A stretch of DNA of 64,000 nucleotides from JAHFUI01 sp039931615 (GTDB taxonomy: Bacteria > Acidobacteriota > Vicinamibacteria > Vicinamibacterales > CAVVIG01). The position numbers and the translations under genes are program-made. This document shows positions 21,071 to 29,512 of this stretch, piece by piece (within the stretch, counting starts at the first letter, position 1; the number at the start of each line of letters is the position of its first letter). The stretch covers positions 62,001-126,000 of the forward strand of contig JBDTRR010000002.1 in NCBI GenBank assembly GCA_039931615.1. Reading direction: 5' to 3'. Under the pieces are notes generated by a model. The model was not told the DNA's origin. It worked only from the letters and a program-made list of their open reading frames with translations, and made no database searches.

Positions 21071-22380
21071 GCCGCGCCCTGCCCTGCCCGGATCGGCCCC
21101 GACGACGCCTCGCCATCGCGGCCGAACCGGGCAAATCCGACCATCACCCCGGCCAGCGCCACGATGAAGATCATCAGCGCCGGCCCATCGCCATAGACAG
21201 TCCAGAGAAATCCAAACACCACCGAACTGCACAATCTGCCGGCGCTGACGGCGGTCGCGACCCACGCGAAGCCGGTCGATCGGCCGTCAACCGGCAGCAG
21301 CCCGCCGGCGAGTCCCGCGATCACGCCGTCGGAGGCGGCGTAGTAGGCGCCAAGCAGCAGGACGCCGGCGACGGCATTCCACGGCCACGGCACGAATCGG
21401 CCGAGCGTCACGACGTACGCCGCCAGCAGCGGAGCGTGCCCGCCGATGAAGACGGCGCGCCGCCCGATCCGGTCGGCGAGGTAGCCGAATGGGATCGCCA
21501 GGATCAGGAACGACACCGCGGTTCCGGTGTAGAACAGCGGAATCCAGAAAGCGTCGGCTTGCGAGCGCTGAACCACGAGGAGGTAGAGGAACGCGTCGCT
21601 GATCGTGACCAGGCCGAACGCCAGCGCGAGGATGATCACCCGGCGAAGCGGCGCCTCGACGAAGACCCGCAATCCCTCGGCCCACGGAAAGGCCGATGGA
21701 AGCGCCGGCGGAAACGACTGCGCGTCGCGGTGCCCGGACTCTCGCCGGTTGTCCTGCACCAGCAGGACCAGCGCCGCCACGCCCAACGCCGCCACCACGA
21801 ACGACGTGAAGAAGATCACGTCGTAGCGGCGCGGCATCCGCCACAGCACCAGCCACGCGGCGAGCGGGCCGAGCGCCGCGCCGGCCGCGTCGAGGGCGCG
21901 GTGAACGCCGAACGCGGTTGCCAGCTGCTCACGCCGGGCGCTCAGCGAGATCATCGAGTCGCGCGGTGCCGTCCGGATCGCCTTCCCGATCCGATCGCCG
22001 ACGATCAGGATCGAAAACGCGGCAACGGTGCGGCCCGGGATCGCCCACCAGCCAAGACGGCACGCCGCCGACAGCGCGTAGCCGACACCGGCCGTCAGCT
22101 TCGAACGCCGCGACCGATCGGCGACCACGCCGCCAAGCCAGGTGATCAGGATCGGGCCGCCCGCGTGCAGGCCGGTGACGATGCCGAAGCCGAGCGGCGC
22201 CAGGCCGGCGGAGATCACCAGGTAGGCGGGCAGGACGCTGAGGACCATTTCCGACGATGCATCGGTCAGCAGGCTGGTGATACCCAGCCCCCAGACGTTG
22301 GCCGGCACGCGCCACGGAGCGGACCCAGCCGGCTGACGGAACAGCTGCGTCAGACGAAGTCGCCAGTCCCCGTCGTACAC
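21067..22380 (-). CDS. Major facilitator superfamily transporter
   Basis: A 437-residue inner membrane protein starting with GTG at 22380 (GAGG about 8 bases upstream). Roughly 12 membrane helices; the first cytoplasmic loop has GGVVADRSRRSKL, the MFS motif A (GxxxDRxxR), and there is a second such loop GYLADRIGRRAV between helices 8 and 9. An SALLTDASSEM-like segment (TSLLTDASSEMVLSVLPAYL) near the N-terminus is typical of a group of MFS permeases in Acidobacteriota and Nitrospirae. Substrate unknown. Coupled with the TolB-like gene. Confidence 0.85.
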   Translation of the reverse strand: MYDGDWRLRLTQLFRQPAGSAPWRVPANVWGLGITSLLTDASSEMVLSVLPAYLVISAGLAPLGFGIVTGLHAGGPILITWLGGVVADRSRRSKLTAGVGYALSAACRLGWWAIPGRTVAAFSILIVGDRIGKAIRTAPRDSMISLSARREQLATAFGVHRALDAAGAALGPLAAWLVLWRMPRRYDVIFFTSFVVAALGVAALVLLVQDNRRESGHRDAQSFPPALPSAFPWAEGLRVFVEAPLRRVIILALAFGLVTISDAFLYLLVVQRSQADAFWIPLFYTGTAVSFLILAIPFGYLADRIGRRAVFIGGHAPLLAAYVVTLGRFVPWPWNAVAGVLLLGAYYAASDGVIAGLAGGLLPVDGRSTGFAWVATAVSAGRLCSSVVFGFLWTVYGDGPALMIFIVALAGVMVGFARFGRDGEASSGPIRAGQGAA

Positions 22381-22395
22381 GTGGCCTCGACCCTT

Positions 22396-23346
22396 TTATC
22401 GCCTCAGCTCGGCGATCATCGCGTCCGCCTGCTGGAATTGCAGGCATCCCGCCGTCGGCGGACTGGCCGGGCAACCGGTCGCCCGCCAGCCGTAGTCGGT
22501 TTCCAGCGTCTTGACGAAATCGTCCTTGCTCGCGCCCTGCTTGACCAGGCCGGCCAGACGATTGCGCATCGTCTCCAGATCGGTCCGGAAGCTGACGACG
22601 TCGGCCCTTGTCGACACCGGCCCATGGCCCGGGATCACGGTGTCGAAATCGAGGGTCAGCGCGCCGTCCAGGGTTTTCGTCCAGTCGAGAAAACTGCCGC
22701 CCTGCGCGTAGTCGACATAGATATTCACTCCGGGCGGCCGGGTTGCGGCCGGCGCCCCGCCCCGTCCTGCCCGCCGGCCGAGAAACAAGTCGCCGGTGTG
22801 AATGACCTTCAGGTCCGGAAAGTAGACGATGGCATCGCCGCTGGTATGACCGCGGCCGAAGTACCTGGCGCGGACCTCCTTGCCGCCGAGGAATACCGAC
22901 ACCTCGTCGGAGAAGGTCACGCGCGGCAGGCCGATCGGCGTGCCCGGCGTGTCTTCGTAGTAGGGCTGCTTGATATCGGCGAGGTTGGCGCGAGCGTTCC
23001 GATGGGCGATCACCTCGACGATCGGCAGCATCTTGAGATCGCCGCCGGCGTGATCGTCGTGCTGGTGGGTATTCAGGACGTACTTGAGCGGCTGGCCGGT
23101 CACCGACTTCACCTGGGCCAGGATGTCCGCGTGGTTGCGATCGAACATGTCGTCGACCAGGACGACGCCCTCGCGCGTCACGTAGACAGCGACGTTCCCG
23201 CCCTCGCCCGACATCATGTAGAGGTCGCCCTTGACCTTCTCGATGCGCAGCGGGCCGGCCGGTTTCTGGGTCTGTGTCGAAACCACCCAGGCGCCCTGGA
23301 GCAGACAGATCGCGACGACGCCGCTCGCCAGCCAGATCCGATTCAT
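22396..23346 (-). CDS. Secreted metallo-beta-lactamase-fold hydrolase
   Basis: A 316-residue protein from the ATG at 23346, which gives a clean signal peptide (MNRIWLASGVVAICLL...). Key motif THQHDDHAGGD is the HxHxDH zinc site; FGRGHTSGDAIVYFP and HTGDLF provide the further ligands, and IPGHGPV the last His. The order matches periplasmic MBL proteins of the class with quinoprotein-relay or beta-lactamase-like members. Two cysteines near the C-terminus (GCPASPPTAGC) may form a disulfide. Substrate unknown. Its start is 37 bases from the start of the divergent gene. Confidence 0.88.
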   Translation of the reverse strand: MNRIWLASGVVAICLLQGAWVVSTQTQKPAGPLRIEKVKGDLYMMSGEGGNVAVYVTREGVVLVDDMFDRNHADILAQVKSVTGQPLKYVLNTHQHDDHAGGDLKMLPIVEVIAHRNARANLADIKQPYYEDTPGTPIGLPRVTFSDEVSVFLGGKEVRARYFGRGHTSGDAIVYFPDLKVIHTGDLFLGRRAGRGGAPAATRPPGVNIYVDYAQGGSFLDWTKTLDGALTLDFDTVIPGHGPVSTRADVVSFRTDLETMRNRLAGLVKQGASKDDFVKTLETDYGWRATGCPASPPTAGCLQFQQADAMIAELRR

Positions 23347-23383
23347 GCCGCACACTGTAGCAGAGGCACTACGATCGAACACG

Positions 23384-23767
23384 ATGACGACGGCCTACCC
23401 CCTGTTGATCGAGTTCGTGCCCGGCACCAGTGTCTCCCGGCAGCCCGATTTCGTGTCGAAACTGCCGATCCTGCGCAACGGCCCGCCGGGAACCGCTGTC
23501 GTCTTCGCCGACGGCCGCAAAGTGAACCTGCCGACCGATCAGATCGTGTTCTCGGAGGTGAGCGATGGCGTCGCCCGCGTGGGGTTCGGCGGGATGAGCG
23601 CGGCGGGGATGGAGGACGGTCAGCTGGTGTTCTACCGGGTCCGCGATCTCCAGCCGGAGGAGCTGTTGTCGCCGGAACGCGGCGTCCGGATGACGCTCGA
23701 CCCGGGCATGGTGACCTCGATCGCGGTCGACGGCCGGGTGGTCTGGCCGGAGCCGGTCCGCACGTAG
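23384..23767 (+). CDS. Small conserved-looking protein of unknown function
   Basis: A 127-residue soluble protein from the ATG at 23384; the open frame before it is antisense to the MBL gene. No signal peptide or membrane segment. It is rich in beta-strand signs (LLIEFVPGTSV, TAVVFADGRKVNLPTDQIVF, MVTSIAVDGRVVW). I do not recognise a family. Transcription probably starts in the 37-base gap shared with the MBL gene. No ribosome-binding site is evident; a leaderless or nearly leaderless message is possible. Confidence 0.55.
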   Translation: MTTAYPLLIEFVPGTSVSRQPDFVSKLPILRNGPPGTAVVFADGRKVNLPTDQIVFSEVSDGVARVGFGGMSAAGMEDGQLVFYRVRDLQPEELLSPERGVRMTLDPGMVTSIAVDGRVVWPEPVRT

Positions 23768-23801
23768 CACAAGAGATCAGTTGCAGTGCAGGCCTTGAGG
23801 C

Positions 23802-23842
23802 TGCCGTGTCTGGCAGACCTGACGGTCTGCACTACTTCAGGT
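23802..23842. repeat. Hairpin repeat GGCAGACCTGACGGTCTGC
   Basis: GGCAGACC TGAC GGTCTGC with flanking ACTACTTCAGG makes a short stem-loop after the stop of the 23384 gene. Similar phrases, GGCCCTGAAGGTCCGCACTACG and GGGACGGTCTGAAGACCGTCCCC, occur at about 3950-3970 and 35561-35578 and look like another family of small palindromes. Confidence 0.5.
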
Positions 23843-23847
23843 CCACC

Positions 23848-23910
23848 GTACGTACTGTCCGGCTTCAGCGGATCGATCCTCTAGTCCGGCTGAAGCCGGA
23901 CGCCAGGTAC
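23848..23910. repeat. Composite two-hairpin repeat, copy 4 (variant)
   Basis: The element has GTACGTACTGTCCGGCTTCAGC, GGATCGATCCTCTA, then the hairpin GTCCGGCTGAAGCCGGAC and CGCCAGGTAC. Its outer ends are altered (CCAGGTAC), and the left hairpin has lost an arm. It lies between the ends of two convergent genes. Confidence 0.7.
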
Positions 23911-23932
23911 AGAAAGATTGGTCCCGCACGCG

Positions 23933-24760
23933 CTACTGCTGGCCGAAGCGCTGATTCTCCAGACAGATGAACTCGATCAGCTCGGTGTCCACCATGATCT
24001 GCTGGACCGATCGGACGGTCCACGGCTTCGTGTAGGCCTTGGGATCCTCGACGGTGATGTCGATGTCCATCCGTCCGAAGTTCACCCGGTGGAACCGTTC
24101 CGTCACTTTACCGGTCGACGTCAACGGCGTGCCCCAGATATCGAGCCACCCATCGTCGCGGAAGCCGGTCGTCTGCACGACCAGGGTGTCGCCTTCCCAC
24201 TTTCCCGTCGAGTATCCGTACCACCACGGCTGAGGGTCGTCGTCGGGAAGCGGCCGGCCGTCCGTGAAGATCTGCCGGACGCCGGAGCTGGCTTCGTACA
24301 GGATGATCAACGCGCCAGGCGTCTGGTAGAACTTGCGCGGCGCCCCCTGGGTATGAAACTGGACGATCCCCATCGGCAGGCAGTGCGCTTCGGGATTGTC
24401 CTTGCTGTTGTCGGCCTTCCTCTGCTTCAGCACGTCGGCCCCCCACGGTGTCAGCGGCAGGCCCTCCTTGAGATTGGCGCCGACGTCGCGGAAGGTCGCC
24501 AGCGGCGGACCGGCCGATGCAGCGGCCGCAGCTGGAGCAGCCGGCTGGCCGGCCGGCGCGGCGGGCGCCCCGCCCCGCCAGAGGCCTGAGAGATCCGGTT
24601 TGCCGTCGGCGGTCCGCGGCGCCGGCGCAGTCAGGTTCGGCTCACCATTCGGCAGCCGCGGAACTCCGGCCGAGGGATACGATTTCCATTGCGCCAGCAG
24701 CGACGGCGAGGCGATGGCGACCATCGCGATCAGCCCAGCCGTGGCAATCGATTTGTTCAT
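23933..24760 (-). CDS. Secreted 'PDLSGxW'-type protein, copy 2
   Basis: A 275-residue paralogue of the product at 10916-11731. It has a signal peptide ending about LLAQ, GEPNLTAPAPR and ADGKPDLSGLWRG, then an Ala/Pro-rich insert, TFRDVGANLKEGLPLTPW, FTDGRPLPDDDPQPWWYGYS, GDTLVVQTTGFRDDGWLD and a C-terminal FICLEN. The two share the same motif order through the whole length; the insert after PDLSG is unique here. It diverges from a DUF6152 gene with a 54-base gap, a pairing often seen in Acidobacteriota. Function unknown, probably periplasmic. Confidence 0.78.
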   Translation of the reverse strand: MNKSIATAGLIAMVAIASPSLLAQWKSYPSAGVPRLPNGEPNLTAPAPRTADGKPDLSGLWRGGAPAAPAGQPAAPAAAAASAGPPLATFRDVGANLKEGLPLTPWGADVLKQRKADNSKDNPEAHCLPMGIVQFHTQGAPRKFYQTPGALIILYEASSGVRQIFTDGRPLPDDDPQPWWYGYSTGKWEGDTLVVQTTGFRDDGWLDIWGTPLTSTGKVTERFHRVNFGRMDIDITVEDPKAYTKPWTVRSVQQIMVDTELIEFICLENQRFGQQ

Positions 24761-24814
24761 TTCAGCCTCTCTCGAACCAGCGTATTATGCTCGCGCTGAG
24801 CAAGGAGTGTACAT

Positions 24815-25240
24815 ATGAAAGTCAGGGATCTGATCGTCGCCGCGGCGGCACTGGGCGTGATGCTGCCGGCGGCTCCGGTGCGCGCGCATCATGCGTTCGC
24901 GGCGGAGTACGACGCCGACAAGCCGATCACCCTGGTCGGCACCGTGACCAAGCTGGAATGGCTGAACCCGCATGCCCGCATCTACATCGACGTCAAGGAC
25001 GAGAGCGGCAAGGTCGTCAACTGGGACTGCGAGCTCGGTCCGCCGAACGGCCTGATGAGAAGGGGATGGAACCGGAACTCGCTCAAGGCCGGCCACGTGG
25101 TTACCATCACCGGTTTCCGCTCCAAGCTGTCCCCGACCAATGCGAATGCCCGGACGGTGAAGCTGCCGGACGGCCGGCAGGTGTTCGCGGGCTCCTCGTT
25201 CGATATCGGTCCGGCGTCGGAGGGACAGTTGGAGAGATAG
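24815..25240 (+). CDS. DUF6152-type secreted protein, copy 1
   Basis: A 141-residue protein with a strong AAGGAG site. The signal peptide ends VRAHH, and the mature protein begins HHAFAAEYDADKPITLVGTV and continues TKLEWLNPHARIYIDVKDESGK. The HH start followed by a VxGxVTxxxWxNPHxxI stretch defines the DUF6152 family, small periplasmic OB-like proteins frequent in Acidobacteriota. The C-terminal part has VVTITGFRSK. No activity is known. Divergent from the PDLSGxW gene; TATTATG at 24783-24789 could be a -10 element. Confidence 0.85.
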   Translation: MKVRDLIVAAAALGVMLPAAPVRAHHAFAAEYDADKPITLVGTVTKLEWLNPHARIYIDVKDESGKVVNWDCELGPPNGLMRRGWNRNSLKAGHVVTITGFRSKLSPTNANARTVKLPDGRQVFAGSSFDIGPASEGQLER

Positions 25241-25337
25241 GCGGAATTGCAGAATGCAAAGTGATGAGTGCAGAATGAATTGCAGAATGTCGGAAGAGTG
25301 AACGCTTTTGCATTCCGCCCTCGCATTCTGCAGTTAG
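25241..25337. repeat. Word array (GCAGAATG / CATTCTGC) upstream of the stand-alone POL gene
   Basis: The 97-base gap repeats GCAGAATG three times, with linkers AAAGTGATGAGT and AATT, and then shows the inverse words GCATTCCGCC and GCATTCTGCAG. The two halves can fold on each other. No ribosome-binding site for the POL gene is visible in it. Confidence 0.8.
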
Positions 25338-26612
25338 ATGCCTCGCGCTGAACACGCACTCCTGACCATCGGCGGACGCGAGGTGGCGATCTCGAATCCG
25401 GACAAGGTGCTCTTCCCGCAGACCGGTCACACCAAACTGGACCTCGCGCACTACTACCTTGCCGTCGCAGAAGGCGCGCTGGCCGGCGCCGGCGGTCGGC
25501 CCAATGTGCTGGTGCGCTATCCCAACGGCACCGGCGGCGAGTTTTTCTATCAGAAGCGCGCCCCGGCGTCGCGTCCGGCGTGGATTGAGGTGGTCGCGTT
25601 GCGCTTTCCCTCCGGCCGCAGCGCGGAAGAAGTGGTGCCGCGGGAACCGGCGGCGCTGCTCTGGATGGCCAACCTGGCCTGTCTCGAGCTGCACCCACAT
25701 CCGGTCCGCGCCGACGACCTCGACCATCCCGACGAGCTGCGGGTCGATCTGGATCCGGTGCCCGGCGTCGCCTGGCCGCAGGTCCGCGACGTCGCGCACG
25801 TGGTCCACGAAACGCTGGAACAGTTCGCGCTGGTCGGCTGGCCCAAGACGTCAGGGTCGCGCGGCATGCACATCTACGTGCGCATCGAGCGGCGCTGGGC
25901 CTTCGACGAGGTGCGCCGTGCGGTACTCGCCCTGGCGCGAGAGGTCGAGCGGCGGGCGCCCGGCCTGGTGACGAGCAAGTGGTGGAAGGAAGAACGGCAC
26001 GGTGTGTTCCTCGACTACAACCAGAACGCCAAGGATCGGACGATTGCCGGTGCCTACTCGGTGCGGCCGACGGCTGACGCACGCGTGTCGGCGCCGCTGA
26101 CCTGGGAGGAGATCGACACCTGCGACCCGGCCGACTTCACGCTCGCCACCATGCCGGCCCGCTTCGCCGAGCTCGGGCACCGCCATGCCGCGATGGACCA
26201 GCACCCCGGCTCACTCGAACCGCTGCTCGAGCTGTCGGCGCGTCAACAGCGTGACGGGCTGGGCGACGCACCATGGCCGCCGCATTACCGGAAGCAGGCC
26301 GGCGAGCCGGCGCGGGTCCAGCCGTCGCGCCGACGCACGCCGACCGTCCCGCTGATCGAAATCGCCCGCGCCCAGCGCAAGGACGCGGCGCTCGCCGGGC
26401 TGGAGCGCTGGCGGACGCGTCATCCCGACGCCGCGGCGCATCTGGAGCCGGCCGACGTCCTGGTCGATGCGATGCGTGGCCGCTTCCACACCTGGACGCG
26501 CATCCGCGTCAACCTGGAGCACGTCCCGGCCGACATGCGGCCGGCGCAGGAGCCGCTCGATCCGGATGATGCGCCGGACGACTGGGCGGTAGCCGACGGT
26601 AGCAAGAAATGA
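25338..26612 (+). CDS. LigD-type primase-polymerase, stand-alone, with C-terminal extension
   Basis: A 424-residue protein. The POL domain spans residues 8-295: AISNPDKVLFPQTG, VDLDPV (metal Asp pair), KTSGSRGMHIYV, and GVFLDYNQNAKDRTIAGAYSVRP...SAPLTWEEI. After it is a 120-residue basic region (HYRKQAGEPARVQPSRRRTPTVPLIEIARAQRKDAALAGLERWR) not present in the other POL copies. It resembles the mycobacterial PolD1/PolD2 class of LigD-like polymerases that work without a fused ligase. Expected role: gap filling and nucleotide addition at DNA breaks. It converges with the TPR gene at 26673. Confidence 0.88.
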   Translation: MPRAEHALLTIGGREVAISNPDKVLFPQTGHTKLDLAHYYLAVAEGALAGAGGRPNVLVRYPNGTGGEFFYQKRAPASRPAWIEVVALRFPSGRSAEEVVPREPAALLWMANLACLELHPHPVRADDLDHPDELRVDLDPVPGVAWPQVRDVAHVVHETLEQFALVGWPKTSGSRGMHIYVRIERRWAFDEVRRAVLALAREVERRAPGLVTSKWWKEERHGVFLDYNQNAKDRTIAGAYSVRPTADARVSAPLTWEEIDTCDPADFTLATMPARFAELGHRHAAMDQHPGSLEPLLELSARQQRDGLGDAPWPPHYRKQAGEPARVQPSRRRTPTVPLIEIARAQRKDAALAGLERWRTRHPDAAAHLEPADVLVDAMRGRFHTWTRIRVNLEHVPADMRPAQEPLDPDDAPDDWAVADGSKK

Positions 26613-26669
26613 GTCGGGAGCATTGTTCCGACTGGGCAAAAAGATTTACTCCCGACCCCTTTTCGGGGC
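26611..26669. repeat. GTCGGGAG inverted repeat with CCCC-TTTTC-GGGG hairpin
   Basis: GAGTCGGGAGC at 26611 and GACTCCCGAC-like TTTACTCCCGACC at 26643-26657 are inverted copies, followed by the hairpin CCCCTTTTCGGGG (26656-26668). They lie between and partly over the ends of two convergent genes. A shorter related copy, GGAAATGACTCCCGACC, precedes the repeat at 3839. The design (ATGACTCCCGACCCCTTT-like words) resembles REP sequences used by RAYT transposases, from memory. Confidence 0.6.
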
Positions 26670-26672
26670 GAT

Positions 26673-28328
26673 CTACAAATCCGCGAGCTTGAGCCTGACG
26701 TCGGCGACCGTCCAGACGCGCTGGAACTCCGCGCGGGCGCGCGCCGCGGCCGTCTTCTTCCCCTGCGCCTGGAGGCTCTGCCACACGCCGAACAGCGATC
26801 GTCCGTTGCGCGGGTTGTATGTCAGATCGGCGCGGAACGTCTGCTCCGCTTCCGCGGCCCGGCCGCTCGCCAGCAGCGCCGCGCCAAGGGTTTCGCGGAC
26901 CGGATAGTACCAGGTCGGCGGCTCGTCGTAGGCGAGCCGGTCTTCGGCGGCGACCGCGGCCTGGTAGCGCTCGATCTCGGCCGGCAGATCGCCGGCGGCC
27001 GCCGCGATCCTCCCCTCGAGCAGCGGCCGGGCGACGGCAAAGAACTGCCCGGCGGTGTTCAGGGTGCCGACCGGCGTGTCCGGCGGGACCATCGCCGCCC
27101 CCTGGACGAACGCCTGCTGTTCCTCGCGCGCCCGGGCGACGTTCCCCTTGGCGGCGAACGCCGCTGCCCGCGCGTAGTGCCAGACAATGGTCGTCAGCGT
27201 CAGCGATGCGGGCGGCGCCGGCAGGGCGAGCAGCTGGTCCCACCTGGCGAACCGGAGCAGGACGTAGTACTGCTGCGGCACGAATGCCTCGAGCATCGGC
27301 ATCTCGGCAATGTACGGCGTCACGTTCGCGTTCAGCTTGTCGGCGCTCCGCTTGGCGCGCCCGAACTGGCCGGCCATGCTCGCGGCGTACGACTCGAAAT
27401 GGACGTTGTGGTTGTAATACATCAGCGGATACATCCCGCGGCGGGTCTGCGTCCGCTGCATGAAGCGCTCGTCGATCGCCGCCGCCGCCGCGTTGCTGTC
27501 GGCGGACGCGACGAACTGCCCCGTCCTGGCGTAGATGTGCGCCGGCATGTGGACCAGATGGCCGGCCGCGGGGACCAGCGTCCTCAGCCGCCGCGCCGAG
27601 GCCAGTGCCTTGCCGGGCTCGGGCGATCCCTCCATGGTGTGGATGTAGTAGTGGTTCGCGCCAGGATGCAGCGGACTGCGCTTCAACACCGATTCGAGCA
27701 CCCGAACCACCTCGCCGGTGACATCCGCCGGTTGCCCGTCCCGCGTCCAGAGCTGCCACGGCCGGAGATCCATCAGGCTCTCGGCGTAGAGCGTCTGCGC
27801 ATCGAGGTCGGCTGGATACCGCCGCGCCAGCGCCGCCATCGCATCCTTGTAGGCGACCTGGGTCTGTTTCAGGTCGGCCGCCGGATCGCTCGAGTAACGC
27901 TTCGACAACGCGTCGATATAGGCGCGCTCGCGCGCGGTGCCGTTGGCGGCAACCGCCTGCGCCTTCCGCACGTACTCGTCGGCGGTCCTGGCGCGTTCAC
28001 GGTCCATTTCGAAGTCGTTGATATTCGGACCGTAGGCGAGCGCGATCCCCCACAGCGGCATCGGCGCCTTGGGATCGAGCTCCGCGGCGCGCTGGAACAT
28101 CCGGATCGCCTGCCCGTGATTGAAGCCATACAGCAGCACCAGTCCCTGATCGAACAGCCGCTGCGCCTGTGGTTTACTGGTGGTGATGCGATGGTGATGG
28201 GAGCCAAGACCGCTCATCAGTCTGACCGGGGTGGCGCTCTCGGTGGCATGCTGATGCTCCTGCGCCGAAGCAGCCCCGATCGTCCAGACGTTCAACAACA
28301 CGGTGACGACACTGATGGCTCTGAACAT
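26673..28328 (-). CDS. Secreted TPR-repeat protein
   Basis: A 551-residue protein; the AAGGAG site 8 bases before the ATG at 28328 settles the start. The signal peptide ends ASAQ, then HQHATESATPVRL and GSHHHRITTSKPQAQRLFDQGLVLLYGFNHGQA, the opening of a known group of acidobacterial TPR proteins. At least six TPR-like helical pairs follow, e.g. AIRMFQRAAELDPKAPMPLWGIALAYG and LLASGRAAEAEQTFRADLTYNPRNGRSLFGVW, and HPGANHYYIHTMEGS with HLVHMPAHIYARTG between. Probably a periplasmic scaffold; histidine-rich N-terminus might bind metal. Shares a gap of 41 bases with the ligase gene upstream. Confidence 0.8.
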   Translation of the reverse strand: MFRAISVVTVLLNVWTIGAASAQEHQHATESATPVRLMSGLGSHHHRITTSKPQAQRLFDQGLVLLYGFNHGQAIRMFQRAAELDPKAPMPLWGIALAYGPNINDFEMDRERARTADEYVRKAQAVAANGTARERAYIDALSKRYSSDPAADLKQTQVAYKDAMAALARRYPADLDAQTLYAESLMDLRPWQLWTRDGQPADVTGEVVRVLESVLKRSPLHPGANHYYIHTMEGSPEPGKALASARRLRTLVPAAGHLVHMPAHIYARTGQFVASADSNAAAAAIDERFMQRTQTRRGMYPLMYYNHNVHFESYAASMAGQFGRAKRSADKLNANVTPYIAEMPMLEAFVPQQYYVLLRFARWDQLLALPAPPASLTLTTIVWHYARAAAFAAKGNVARAREEQQAFVQGAAMVPPDTPVGTLNTAGQFFAVARPLLEGRIAAAAGDLPAEIERYQAAVAAEDRLAYDEPPTWYYPVRETLGAALLASGRAAEAEQTFRADLTYNPRNGRSLFGVWQSLQAQGKKTAAARARAEFQRVWTVADVRLKLADL

Positions 28329-28369
28329 GGCCAGAACTCCTTGGTGAGTGGACTCACTCGGACGAATTC

Positions 28370-29446
28370 CTAAGCGCCGAACACCTTCGCCAGCTCGTAG
28401 GCCGGCGTGACTTCGAGCTGATCGTAGCGGCACTCGGGGGGCGGCTTGTCCGGGCGCCAACGCAGAAAAACCGCCGCGTGGCGGAACCGCGCCCCCTGCA
28501 TGTGATCGTATTTGACCTCGCACACCCGTTCCACCCGCACCGGCTCCCACGACAGATCCTTGCCCGCGCTCCACCGGCTCTGGCCGCCCGGCATCCGCGT
28601 GCCGTCGCCGCCCCCCGCGTCTGCCCACTCGCGCCACGGATGCGCCTCCAGCGCCCGGTCGCGCAGCGGCGCCAGCTCGTTCGTCAGCTCCCTGCGCACC
28701 GCCATGGTGAATGCCGACGTGACGCCGACATGATGCAGCGCGCCGTTGTCGTCGTAGAGGCCGAGCAGCAGCGAACCGACCAGGACGTCCCTTCCGGTCT
28801 TGTGCCAGCGAAAGCCGGCCACGACGCAGTCGGCGGTCCGCGCGTGCTTGACCTTGATCATCGCCCGCTTGCCCGGCTCGTAGATCCCATCCTCTGACTT
28901 GGCCATCACGCCGTCGAGACCCGCCCCCTCGAAGCGCGCCAGCCACTCCTCCGCCACCGCCCGATCGCGGGTCATCGGCGTCAGGTGGATCGGCGGCGCG
29001 GCGCCGGCCAGCGCCTCTTCCAGCACCATTCGGCGCTCCGCTTGCGGTACCGCGCGCAGATCGCGGCCACCGGCGGCGAGGGCATCGAACCCGACGAAGG
29101 CGGCCGGCATCTCCTTCGCCAGCCTGGCCACCCGCGACGCGGCCGGATGAAGCCGGAGCTGGAGCGCCTCGAAGTCGAGCCCGTGCGGCGTCGCGATGAC
29201 GATCTCCCCGTCGATCACGCAATCGGCCGGCAGATTGGCGCCAAGCGCCTCGTGCAGCTCCGGAAAGTAGCGATCGAGCGGCCGGAGATCGCGGCTCTGG
29301 ATGAACACCTCGGATCCGCTGCGAAAGACGATGGCGCGGAACCCGTCCCACTTCGGTTCATACAGGAACGCGCCGACCGGCAGCTGCCCGGCGATCTTGG
29401 CCAGCATCGGCGGGACGGGCGGCTCGATTGGATACGCGGATGCCAT
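28370..29446 (-). CDS. ligC: ATP-dependent DNA ligase, LigC type
   Basis: A 358-residue protein from the ATG at 29446. Motif I is LYEPKWDGFR with the adenylated Lys at residue 32; motif III VIDGEIV, IV DGVMAKSEDGIY, V AMIKVKH. The KWDGFR spelling, TADCVVAGFRWHK and length (about 358) match mycobacterial LigC rather than the LigD domain. In mycobacteria LigC can back up LigD in end joining. The C-terminal OB-fold ends CEVKYDHMQGARFRHAAVFLRWRPD. It is the third ligase gene in this window. It diverges from a DUF6152 gene, with a 66-base gap. Confidence 0.92.
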   Translation of the reverse strand: MASAYPIEPPVPPMLAKIAGQLPVGAFLYEPKWDGFRAIVFRSGSEVFIQSRDLRPLDRYFPELHEALGANLPADCVIDGEIVIATPHGLDFEALQLRLHPAASRVARLAKEMPAAFVGFDALAAGGRDLRAVPQAERRMVLEEALAGAAPPIHLTPMTRDRAVAEEWLARFEGAGLDGVMAKSEDGIYEPGKRAMIKVKHARTADCVVAGFRWHKTGRDVLVGSLLLGLYDDNGALHHVGVTSAFTMAVRRELTNELAPLRDRALEAHPWREWADAGGGDGTRMPGGQSRWSAGKDLSWEPVRVERVCEVKYDHMQGARFRHAAVFLRWRPDKPPPECRYDQLEVTPAYELAKVFGA

Positions 29447-29489
29447 CTGCAAGAGGCTAACTGAACCGCTGCTCTTTTTGGAATCCTTA

Positions 29490-29495
29490 TATAAT
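29490..29495 (+). promoter_or_regulatory. Possible -10 element TATAAT
   Basis: TATAAT inside CCTTATATAATCG lies 17 bases before the ATG of the next gene, and an AT-rich stretch (CTCTTTTTGGAATCC) precedes it. No good -35 hexamer is 17 bases upstream. It would give a very short leader without ribosome-binding site. Confidence 0.45.
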
Positions 29496-29512
29496 CGATC
29501 CCGTTGTCTGTC

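Noticed and set aside
20962..23970. A 1002-residue open frame on the plus strand
   Set aside because: It is antisense to the MFS and MBL genes; it has Arg/Pro/His-rich composition typical of GC-rich antisense frames and no start signal.
28329..29351. N-terminal extension of the TPR protein to 892 residues
   Set aside because: It is the ligase gene read in another frame; the ATG at 28328 has AAGGAG before it.
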